This document shows, one piece after another, positions 25,847 to 33,007 of a stretch of 45,246 nucleotides of DNA (position 1 is its first letter; every line of letters starts with the position of its first letter). Both the position numbers and the translations under genes were made by a program. The notes under the pieces were generated by a model, which did no database searches, had not been told where the DNA came from, and worked only from the letters and a program-made list of their open reading frames with translations. The stretch is taken from contig URYH01000008.1 in the NCBI GenBank assembly GCA_900552105.1, positions 1-45,246 of the forward strand, read 5' to 3'. This DNA comes from an uncultured Eubacteriales bacterium. Lineage in GTDB: Bacteria; Bacillota; Clostridia; Christensenellales; UBA1242.

Positions 25847-27919
25847 ATGGAACATTTAAATCAAAATATAAGAGTTGCAATCGATGCCGACAATCCTTCT
25901 GTAACAAGAGAAGAGTCTAAATGCATTAAATGTGGTCAATGTGCCCGAGTGTGTGATGATTTTGTTAGTGTTAATAATCACTACAATTTAAAGCAAACCT
26001 GCAATAAATCCATTTGTGTCAATTGCGGTCAGTGTATTAAAGTTTGTCCTGTGGATAGTTTACAAGGAGTGGATGAATATAAGCAGGTTGAAAAAGAAAT
26101 GAAAGATGGTAGCAAAGTTGTTATAGTGTCAACATCTCCATCGGTTAGAGTTGGATTGGGTGAAGCATTTGGTCTTCCTTTTGGAAGTTTTGTTCAAGGG
26201 AAAATGGTTGCACTGTTAAAAAGATTGGGTTTCAAATATGTTTTAGACACAAATTTTGCTGCCGATTTAACAATTTGTGAAGAAGCAACTGAATTAATTA
26301 ATCGAATAACAAAAAAAGATAAACCTTTGCCACAATTCACTAGTTGTTGTCCTGCTTGGATAAAATTTGCAGAAACATTTTATCCAGAGATTTTGTCTAA
26401 TATTTCAACCTGTAAAAGTCCAATAGGAATGCAAGGACCGGTGATAAAAACATATTTTGCAAAAAAAATGGGAATTAATCCGGAAAATATTGTTAATGTT
26501 GCTTTAACTCCTTGTGTCGCAAAAAAATTTGAAATTAGAAGAAATGAGATGAATATCTCTGCAAAAATCCATAATTCAAAAAACATGAGAGATATGGATT
26601 ATTGCATCACAACTATGGAACTTGCAAAATGGGCAAAAGAAAAAGGGATTTCTCTTAACGATTTGCCAGAAGAAAACTTTGATGATTTAATGGGAATGGC
26701 AAGCGGAGCAGGAGTTATTTTTGGAAATACTGGCGGTGTTATGGAAGCTGCTGTTAGAACTGCATATAGTTATATCACTAAAAAAGAACCCAACGAATTG
26801 CTTTTAAATCTTCAACCTGTAAGGGGATATGAGGGCATAAGAGAAGCAGAAATTGATATTAACGGAATTAAAGTTAAAGTTGCCGTAGTGTATGGACTAG
26901 CAAATGCTAGAGTTATAATTGACAAAGTAAAAAATGGTGAGAAATATGATTTTATTGAAATTATGACTTGTCCAGGCGGTTGTATTGGTGGCGGTGGTCA
27001 GCCAAAGCATTTTGAAAAAGAAGTTGAAGCTCAAAAAGCGAGAATTAACTCTCTATATGCTAAAGATAACTCAATGGATGTAAGAGCCTCTCATAACAAT
27101 CCAGAAATTATAAAACTTTATAAAGAATATTTAATTAAACCTCATAGTGAGTTGGCAGTAGAATTATTGCATACATGCTATATGGATAGAAGCAAAGATT
27201 TAAATAAAGGAAAAAAAGAAGAATTTGTGGTGAAAAAGACAATGATAAAATATAGATGTAAAATTTGTGGAGAAATTTTTGAAGTGGAGAAAGGAAAAGA
27301 AGCAATTTGTCCACTTTGTCGCCAAAAGGGAGACGCGCTTGAAGTTGTTGAAACAAGAGAAGTTGAACTAAAAGAAGAAGCAAAAAACATATATGTAGGA
27401 ACTGAAACAGAAAAAAATTTACATACAGCTTTTGCAGGAGAAAGTCAAGCAAGAAATAAATATACTTTTTTTGCAAGCATAGCAAGAAGTGAAGGATATG
27501 AACAGATTGCAGATTTATTTATTAAAACAGCAGAAAACGAAAGAGAACATGCAAAATTATGGTTCGATGAATTAGGTGGATTAGGCAACACTTCACAAAA
27601 TTTACTTTCTGCAGCAGAAGGTGAAAATTATGAATGGACAGATATGTATGATGAATTTGCAAGAACGGCAGAAAGAGAAGGTTTCTCGCAATTGGCAAAC
27701 AAATTTAGAAAAGTTGCTCAAATAGAGAAATTGCACGAGGAAAGATATCGAGCATTGCTTAAAAATGTGGAAACAGCAACAGTTTTTGAAAAAAGTGAAA
27801 TAAAAATTTGGGAATGCAAAAATTGCGGACATGTGGTAATAGGAACAAAAGCACCAAACTATTGCGAAGTTTGTGGATATGCAAAGAGTTTCTTTGAAAT
27901 AAAACAAGAGAATTATTAA
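25847..27919 (+). CDS. [FeFe]-hydrogenase / rubredoxin / rubrerythrin fusion
   Basis: A 690-residue fusion. Residues about 20-75 hold two 4Fe-4S ferredoxin motifs (CIKCGQCARVC, CVNCGQCIKVC). The H-cluster domain follows: L1 TSCCPAW (near 165), L2 TPCVAKK (near 220), L3 TCPGGCIGGGGQP (near 375). L2 usually begins Met-Pro-Cys; here Thr replaces Met. At 467-490 there is a rubredoxin-like CxxC pair (CKICGE, CPLC). At 515-645 there is a rubrerythrin diiron domain (HTAFAGESQARNKY, ENEREHAKLW, EKLHEERY). At 655-682 there is a second rubredoxin (CKNCGHVV, CEVCGY). One chain could thus couple hydrogen oxidation to peroxide reduction; this coupling is inference. Hydrogenase maturases HydE, HydF and HydG are not in the window. 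Codon use is more AT-rich than in the genes to the left. Confidence 0.9.
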   Translation: MEHLNQNIRVAIDADNPSVTREESKCIKCGQCARVCDDFVSVNNHYNLKQTCNKSICVNCGQCIKVCPVDSLQGVDEYKQVEKEMKDGSKVVIVSTSPSVRVGLGEAFGLPFGSFVQGKMVALLKRLGFKYVLDTNFAADLTICEEATELINRITKKDKPLPQFTSCCPAWIKFAETFYPEILSNISTCKSPIGMQGPVIKTYFAKKMGINPENIVNVALTPCVAKKFEIRRNEMNISAKIHNSKNMRDMDYCITTMELAKWAKEKGISLNDLPEENFDDLMGMASGAGVIFGNTGGVMEAAVRTAYSYITKKEPNELLLNLQPVRGYEGIREAEIDINGIKVKVAVVYGLANARVIIDKVKNGEKYDFIEIMTCPGGCIGGGGQPKHFEKEVEAQKARINSLYAKDNSMDVRASHNNPEIIKLYKEYLIKPHSELAVELLHTCYMDRSKDLNKGKKEEFVVKKTMIKYRCKICGEIFEVEKGKEAICPLCRQKGDALEVVETREVELKEEAKNIYVGTETEKNLHTAFAGESQARNKYTFFASIARSEGYEQIADLFIKTAENEREHAKLWFDELGGLGNTSQNLLSAAEGENYEWTDMYDEFARTAEREGFSQLANKFRKVAQIEKLHEERYRALLKNVETATVFEKSEIKIWECKNCGHVVIGTKAPNYCEVCGYAKSFFEIKQENY

Positions 27920-27936
27920 TAAAATAAGAAAAAATT

Positions 27937-27987
27937 TAAAAAATAACATAAGGCGTTTAAAACGAAATATGTTATTTTTTATTTTTA
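27937..27987 (+). terminator. Intrinsic terminator
   Basis: A stem AAAAAATAACATA / TATGTTATTTTTT with an 17-base loop is followed by a T-rich run, just after the hydrogenase fusion. Confidence 0.75.
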
Positions 27988-28235
27988 AGATAATTTAGTT
28001 GAAAAACATTGAAGTTTAAAGCAAAAACGAAACCAAGATTAAAGATTTTTGAAACTTGCAGAATAATAGAAAAAACTTTACGTTTTATAAAAATTCTCTT
28101 TATGTATTAACAAATAAACATTTAGACTAAGAGTATAACAATTTTGTCAAAATGTAAAATTGAGAATTAATTTTTTGCAACAAACCATATATTGATTTAT
28201 GCAATAAGATATAATATCTTAATGCTTTTCCCAAT

Positions 28236-28271
28236 AAAAAATTGCCGTTCAACTTTTTGTTCAAACGACAA
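28236..28271 (-). terminator. Candidate intrinsic terminator, leftward
   Basis: Read leftward, TTGTCGTTTGA pairs with TTGAACGGCAA, with wobble pairs, and is followed by TTTTTTATT. It lies within a short 37-codon frame (28310-28197) that has no Shine-Dalgarno, so what it terminates is unclear. Otherwise 27988-28383 shows nothing I can support. Confidence 0.4.
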
Positions 28272-28383
28272 TTCGGTGGCGGAATGCTGGTGATTGATAA
28301 ACACATCCATTTCATAAAATTGGATATGTTTATTTTTTATCCTTTGGCACAACTATTCCAAAACAGTCATGTAAAAAGAAATA

Positions 28384-28409
28384 CGAAACACTTATTTCTA
28401 AATGTTTCG
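28384..28409 (-). terminator. Terminator of the serine tRNA gene
   Basis: A perfect 11-bp stem (one G-T) CGAAACATTTA / TAAGTGTTTCG with a GAAA tetraloop is followed leftward by a T-rich run. It lies 14 bases beyond the tRNA 3' end and shows that this side is the original chromosomal flank. Confidence 0.8.
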
Positions 28410-28422
28410 TATGACTCTCTCT

Positions 28423-28478
28423 TGGCGGAGAACACAGGATTCGAACCTGCGGACGCTCTCACGTCAACGGTTTTCAAG
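28423..28478 (-). pseudogene. 3' half of a tRNA-Ser(UGA) gene
   Basis: Read leftward from 28478, the sequence begins with the anticodon loop CTTGAAA (anticodon TGA) and the stem ACCG. A variable arm follows, then a T-arm with GGTTCGAATCC, the acceptor strand TTCTCCG and an encoded CCA. The 5' half (acceptor, D-arm, anticodon 5' stem) is missing: upstream of 28478 lies TTTTTTACGCACGAG instead. A break exactly at the anticodon loop is the classic signature of a tyrosine-recombinase element that integrated in the tRNA and displaced its 3' half. Confidence 0.85.
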
Positions 28479-28537
28479 TTTTTTACGCACGAGTTAGTTT
28501 GAGTAATTTTAGTTAAAATAAAGTCATTTTGAAAAAC
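28458..28537. repeat. Attachment-like repeat, copy B (island junction)
   Basis: Contains the last 21 bases of tRNA next to the break and the adjoining non-tRNA flank, matching copy A at 24170. The flank side (28479 onward) would be the end of the integrated island. Confidence 0.65.
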
Positions 28538-28649
28538 CAAAACTGCAAGAGATTTCCGCATAAAACCAGCGATTTCAAGCCTTTTTGTGCAATTATAATA
28601 TCATTTGAAGTTAGTTTAGTCAATCCTATTAAAAATCAAATTTCTAACC

Positions 28650-28677
28650 CATTTGTTAGAACTTTGTTAGAACAAGC
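28650..28677. repeat. GTTAGAAC tandem motif, copy 2
   Basis: CATTTGTTAGAACTTTGTTA plus GAACAAGC. It contains two GTTAGAAC direct repeats and a TTGTT-AG-AACAA dyad, 171 bases inside the island junction. It repeats the sequence after metK (25651) and part of that at 24249. Confidence 0.6.
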
Positions 28678-28807
28678 CTTTTTACCACAAAAGCGCTAAA
28701 AAAAGTGCATCAAAAAAATAATTAGATTATCTTTGAAATTTAATTGCAGAAATTCAAGAACTTTGTGATAAAATATTTTTGTAATCTAAATCAAAGGAAA
28801 AAGAACA

Positions 28808-29296
28808 ATGGGAAATATTATAAATTTTGATAAAAATTTTGGAAAAGAAAAATGCCGTGATGATTTAAACTTTGACGATGTCGTATTGTTTGATAATGAT
28901 CAAAAAGAACTATCAAGCGAAGAAAGGACTAAATATTTGCAATTATTACATGATTGCGTTGAACCATCTGAACTTGAGTTTGAGCAAGAAGAACTACCTA
29001 CTTTACTTTTTGCTTTTGAGTATGAAACTGTGATGGAATTCTTAAAAAAATGCGAGAACAAGCCATGCGTAACATCTTACACTGCAAATGCAGGCAAAGA
29101 ATTGTTTGATGGACTACAAGATGTCCACTCTTATCATATATTGAGCATCATTGAGGGAAACGGAGATTCTAAACTTGATGATATCTTCTGTTTCGACAAG
29201 CCATTTGTTGACGATATGAGCATTGCGATGAAAATAAACAATGACATCAAAGACAATTTCAAAGTTACGGTGTTTTATGCACCAATAAAGAAATAA
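28808..29296 (+). CDS. Acidic 162-residue protein, unknown
   Basis: I do not recognise this protein. It is strongly acidic, with runs such as DDLNFDDVVLFDNDQKEL and EPSELEFEQEELP, and has no signal peptide, membrane helix or metal motif. The start has AAAGGAAAAA nine bases upstream. It is the first gene inside the island junction and ends in a strong terminator, so it is an independent unit. Short acidic proteins at element ends can be DNA mimics or antitoxins, but nothing here proves either. Confidence 0.7.
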   Translation: MGNIINFDKNFGKEKCRDDLNFDDVVLFDNDQKELSSEERTKYLQLLHDCVEPSELEFEQEELPTLLFAFEYETVMEFLKKCENKPCVTSYTANAGKELFDGLQDVHSYHILSIIEGNGDSKLDDIFCFDKPFVDDMSIAMKINNDIKDNFKVTVFYAPIKK

Positions 29297-29326
29297 TCGC
29301 AGGACAAATATATTTTATGTGCCAAT

Positions 29327-29382
29327 AAAAAAGGTCAACTCTAAAATGCACTTTGCGTTGCTTCGGAGTTGACTTTTTTATT
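29327..29382 (+). terminator. Intrinsic terminator
   Basis: A stem AAAAGGTCAACTC / GAGTTGACTTTT with a 23-base loop is followed by T-rich sequence. The symmetric A/T flanks allow action in both directions. Confidence 0.8.
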
Positions 29383-29453
29383 TTACAGCACTTATTTTTA
29401 GCAATTAAGCCCTGCGAAAGAACGATAAAAAATATGAAAGTTTGACAAAAAGA

Positions 29454-29482
29454 CTGATTTTTTGATATTCTTATGTTATAAT
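29454..29482 (+). promoter_or_regulatory. Candidate promoter of the sigma/alpha-like gene
   Basis: A consensus TATAAT (29477-29482) has CTGATT 17 bases upstream. The predicted start is only about 12 bases before the ATG. A TTGACA at 29442 with a poorer -10 (TATTCT) is an alternative. Confidence 0.45.
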
Positions 29483-29500
29483 TACAGTGACGGAGTGGCA

Positions 29501-32500
29501 ATGGGACAATTTCTTGATGATCAACTTAATAAAGATAAATACTACTATTGCAGTGCAAACCTTAGGTATCCAAAAGAGAATATTTTGGGACTTATCTTGC
29601 AGTTTTTTGTGAGCAGAAATTCTCGAGAATTACACATCGATGATATTGAAAATTATGTTAAAGGACAACTTGGAGTCGAAAGAATCAACTCTAGTGAATT
29701 TGCTAGATTCTTGAATTCTAATAATTTTGTAAACATTGACTATGTTAGCAGTTTATATGAAAAATACAGTGGTAAAAAAGTTGATACATCAAAAATAGCG
29801 CCAAAAGAAAGCAATAAAATTCAAAAGCCAATAAAAACACGAAATCAAAATATTGAGTATTATTACTGCTCAAAAATGGTAAGATTCCCCCTAAAAGATG
29901 TCGTAGTTGCAATATATAACTACTATAAAGATAACAACTTGAATTCAGCAATGATTAACGAACTATATACCTACTTAGGAGATAAATTCAATGTAAAATC
30001 CTTTAATAGAGGAAATTTATGCGAATTATTAAAATCTAGTGCCATTGTCCCTTTTAGCAGTGTTAAGGATTTGTATATTAAATTAGCCCAAGTAAATGAA
30101 ACAAATAGTTTATATGACTTAGATATGATTGAGTATATCTTTGTAAAAAATAGAAAGGCTTTAAGAAATGTAATAAACACATTGGGTTTAGACTCTATAA
30201 AAGAAATTGTAAAGAACGGACTATTAAGGACTATTACTTGCACAAATGCTTTGAATGAGTACTTTGGCAATGAAGATAGCATATTAGAATTGATAGATCC
30301 TAGTAAAGATAAAATATTAAAACCTGAAGATACAAAAGTTTTTCTTGAATTACTCAACTCTTTCAATGAAGAAGAATGGTTGGCAGTTCTAGAAAACGAA
30401 TCAGATATCAAAGAATACATCCAAATGTTTATTGAAGATAAACAAATTGAAGCTGAAAAAATATCGTTCAGAAATGTATTCCTTTCTTACCTTTCATATG
30501 TTAATGCTGACAACTTATCTGCAAGACTTCAATATTTATTTCCATACAATGTGTATCAAATTTTGCAAAAGCATAATATCCACATTGTTAGCGACTTGAA
30601 TAAATTAACAAAAGAAGCCACAGTTGAGTTATATCAATATAGAGATATAGTATTAAATACTATTAAAAGACTACAAATTAGTTTGCCTAGTTATTTGAAC
30701 GAAAGATTCAAATATTTAGTTCAAATGGTTAATAAAGATTATATACCAAATTCGCTATGGCAAAATTATGTTATAGTGCTTGAAAATAGAGCTGATGGAA
30801 AAACACTTGAGCAATCAGGAGCTTCACTAGGTGTCACAAGAGAAAGAGTTAGACAACTTGATAGAAAGTACACTGCCTTATTTAATGAATTTTATAATGC
30901 AAATGGAAATCTAAACAACTTAATCAGAGCGTATGTTGGCAATACATTGTTTATAACAAACGAAGATATGCAGAAAATATTTTCGTTTAACCCAAAGATT
31001 TTCAAGTATCTTTTAACCAATATTGAAGTAGAAAATCTGCTATATATTGAAGAAATTGACAAGTTTTATTTTGTCGATGACTACGATTGGTATAAGGAAC
31101 TTGTTATGTATGGCGAAAATATGCCAGCCCAAATATCAGCAAGTAATTTACAAACTTATATTAACAATGCTCTTGAAATGTTGAATAAAAACGGTATTCA
31201 AATATCACAAGAAGATTGCAAATTAATATTAATACAAGATTACAGACTTATAGGAACAGTTTACTCAAAGAGTAACCTATCCGTAGGACAACGAATTAAA
31301 TCGATTTTAGTTCAATATTTCCCTAAACCTGTAAGTATTTATGATCCTAGTTTTTTAACATCTTTGAGAGATATTTATAGAAAACTATATGACGATGATA
31401 AAATCAAAACCGACCACGCTATTCAATCTATAATTGCTAGAATTGGTATGCTTGTTGGTCGTGGTATGTATGTGGCTAACGACAGAATATTTATGAGTGA
31501 GAGTCTTGCTAATGAAATATACAATTACATCATAAATAGTGGCAGAACAATATTCTTGACTAACAACTTATTCTCCATTTTTGAAGATAAGTTACAAGCT
31601 GAGGGTATTGAAAACAAGTATTTTATGCAAGGTGCTCTTAAACAAAGATTTGACAACAAACTTTTTTTTAGGCGTGATTATATAAGCACCACTGAAGATG
31701 TGTCAAACATCTATGGCGAAATATATAAATTCATAAAAGATGCAAACAGATTAGTATCATTTGATGAACTTCAAGAAGAATTCAAGGGTGCTCCTTGGAA
31801 TGTCCTTATGATGGCTATTTCACAAGAAGGTATACTAAATTATAGAGCAAAATACATAAGCGTGGATGCTTTAACAATAACGGATGAAGATAAAGAATAT
31901 TTGCATACTGTTGCTCAAAGTTTAATTTCCGATGGTGGAATACATCACACCAACGATTTACTTGCCTATATAAGGATGACAAATCGTAAACTATTAGAAA
32001 AATTGTTTATAGAAGACCAATTTGCGTTATATAGTGTTATTGAATATTTATTTGGAAACGAATTTGAATTAAAACGACCATTTATTGCTCAAAAAGGCAT
32101 TAAAATAGAAAACCAATATGATAGAATTAAAGAATTTGTAGAATCGCAAGAAGAATTGACTATTGACGAATTAACGAACTTTGTTACGGATAATAAACTA
32201 CATATGTATAGTATAAGCGAATTTATCGATGGACTTGAAAACTATGTCTTTAAGAATGAAAACGAAATCATTTCACTGCCAAGAACAAACTTAAACAAGT
32301 ACAATGTCGAGGTAGCCGAAAAACTTGTTTTGAAAGAATTAGGAAACAACGACTTTATATTTGCCGATAAAATACAAATGTTTAATTTATATCCAAGAGA
32401 AGTTGAATGGACTCCTTGGCTATTGTATAGCGCATTAAACAAATATGGACAATCATTGAAAGCAATACCATCAGATACCAAATTCAAAGTAAAAAGTATT

Positions 32501-32638
32501 GTCTATGCAAGACCTCTTATCATACGAAAAGAAGTTCCTGCAAAAAATATTAATGAATATATTGAGTACTTAAAGAACAAAACACAGTTGGATGACACTG
32601 AATTTTATAAGTATTTGCGTGCAAAAGGACTAGCTTAA
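29501..32638 (+). CDS. Large protein with alpha-CTD-like and sigma-region-4-like helices
   Basis: A 1,045-residue protein, not assigned to a named family. Residues about 10-90 and 118-195 are an internal duplication: YYYCSANLRYPKENILGLIL and YYYCSKMVRFPLKDVVVAIY. Residues 338-395 resemble the C-terminal domain of RNA polymerase alpha (LSARLQYLFPYNVYQILQKH then DLNKLTKEATVELYQYR). Residues 434-457 match sigma-70 region 4 (TLEQSGASLGVTRERVRQLD). The remaining 600 residues are mainly helical, with several winged-helix-like blocks and no nuclease or ATPase motif that I can see. GGAG precedes ATG 29501 at close spacing; an upstream in-frame codon at 29462 lies within the promoter. Its own promoter and terminator separate it from the operon downstream. 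Likely DNA- or RNA-polymerase-binding; role in defence or control is inference. Confidence 0.8.
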   Translation: MGQFLDDQLNKDKYYYCSANLRYPKENILGLILQFFVSRNSRELHIDDIENYVKGQLGVERINSSEFARFLNSNNFVNIDYVSSLYEKYSGKKVDTSKIAPKESNKIQKPIKTRNQNIEYYYCSKMVRFPLKDVVVAIYNYYKDNNLNSAMINELYTYLGDKFNVKSFNRGNLCELLKSSAIVPFSSVKDLYIKLAQVNETNSLYDLDMIEYIFVKNRKALRNVINTLGLDSIKEIVKNGLLRTITCTNALNEYFGNEDSILELIDPSKDKILKPEDTKVFLELLNSFNEEEWLAVLENESDIKEYIQMFIEDKQIEAEKISFRNVFLSYLSYVNADNLSARLQYLFPYNVYQILQKHNIHIVSDLNKLTKEATVELYQYRDIVLNTIKRLQISLPSYLNERFKYLVQMVNKDYIPNSLWQNYVIVLENRADGKTLEQSGASLGVTRERVRQLDRKYTALFNEFYNANGNLNNLIRAYVGNTLFITNEDMQKIFSFNPKIFKYLLTNIEVENLLYIEEIDKFYFVDDYDWYKELVMYGENMPAQISASNLQTYINNALEMLNKNGIQISQEDCKLILIQDYRLIGTVYSKSNLSVGQRIKSILVQYFPKPVSIYDPSFLTSLRDIYRKLYDDDKIKTDHAIQSIIARIGMLVGRGMYVANDRIFMSESLANEIYNYIINSGRTIFLTNNLFSIFEDKLQAEGIENKYFMQGALKQRFDNKLFFRRDYISTTEDVSNIYGEIYKFIKDANRLVSFDELQEEFKGAPWNVLMMAISQEGILNYRAKYISVDALTITDEDKEYLHTVAQSLISDGGIHHTNDLLAYIRMTNRKLLEKLFIEDQFALYSVIEYLFGNEFELKRPFIAQKGIKIENQYDRIKEFVESQEELTIDELTNFVTDNKLHMYSISEFIDGLENYVFKNENEIISLPRTNLNKYNVEVAEKLVLKELGNNDFIFADKIQMFNLYPREVEWTPWLLYSALNKYGQSLKAIPSDTKFKVKSIVYARPLIIRKEVPAKNINEYIEYLKNKTQLDDTEFYKYLRAKGLA

Positions 32639-32653
32639 TAGCTGGTCTTTTTT
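32628..32653 (+). terminator. Intrinsic terminator overlapping the stop codon
   Basis: A stem GACTAGC / GCTGGTC holds the TAA stop in its loop and is followed by six T. Confidence 0.8.
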
Positions 32654-32715
32654 CTACACTAAATAGGTAAATATGAAAAATATACCCAACATTTACAAAA
32701 TATTTGAGAAATGTA

Positions 32716-32744
32716 TTGACAAAACTTTAAAAAAGTTGTATCCT
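32716..32744 (+). promoter_or_regulatory. Promoter of the composite defence operon
   Basis: TTGACA and TATCCT are separated by exactly 17 bases, giving a start near 32751, 23 bases before the first gene. The spacer contains an AACTT/AAGTT dyad that could be an operator. Confidence 0.75.
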
Positions 32745-32773
32745 AACCGTGAAAATCGATAAAGGAGCGAAAA

Positions 32774-32995
32774 ATGGCAAAACAGAAACGAGAAAACTTC
32801 ATTAGGCTTGCCGAAAATAGAACCAATAAGATTCTAGAAATGGTAAGATTACTAGGAAATTTGTCTAACACTTCAAATTACACCTACACCAAAGAGGATG
32901 TAAATAAAATTTTTAATGCGATTGAAAAGGAACTTGCCGAAACCAAAAAGAAATTTGACACAATCGGTGGCGATGACAAGTTTACACTTTTATAG
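32774..32995 (+). CDS. Small helical protein, first gene of the defence operon
   Basis: A 73-residue, mostly helical, charged protein with no family name that I can give. The core RTNKILEMVRLLGNLSN followed by YTYTKEDVNKIFNAIEKEL suggests two packed helices joined by a turn, and the end is a short coiled coil (ELAETKKKF). AAGGAG lies before the ATG. It is followed after 12 bases by the GHKL ATPase gene, whose AGGAGG overlaps the end of this gene, so the two are probably co-translated. Leading position and size would suit a regulator or small complex subunit. Confidence 0.75.
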   Translation: MAKQKRENFIRLAENRTNKILEMVRLLGNLSNTSNYTYTKEDVNKIFNAIEKELAETKKKFDTIGGDDKFTLL

Positions 32996-33007
32996 GAGGA
33001 AATTTAG

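Noticed and set aside
28367..28561. A 64-codon frame across the tRNA-Ser fragment
   Set aside because: The segment KTVDVRASAGSNPV is a translation of the tRNA 3' half, a common false gene.
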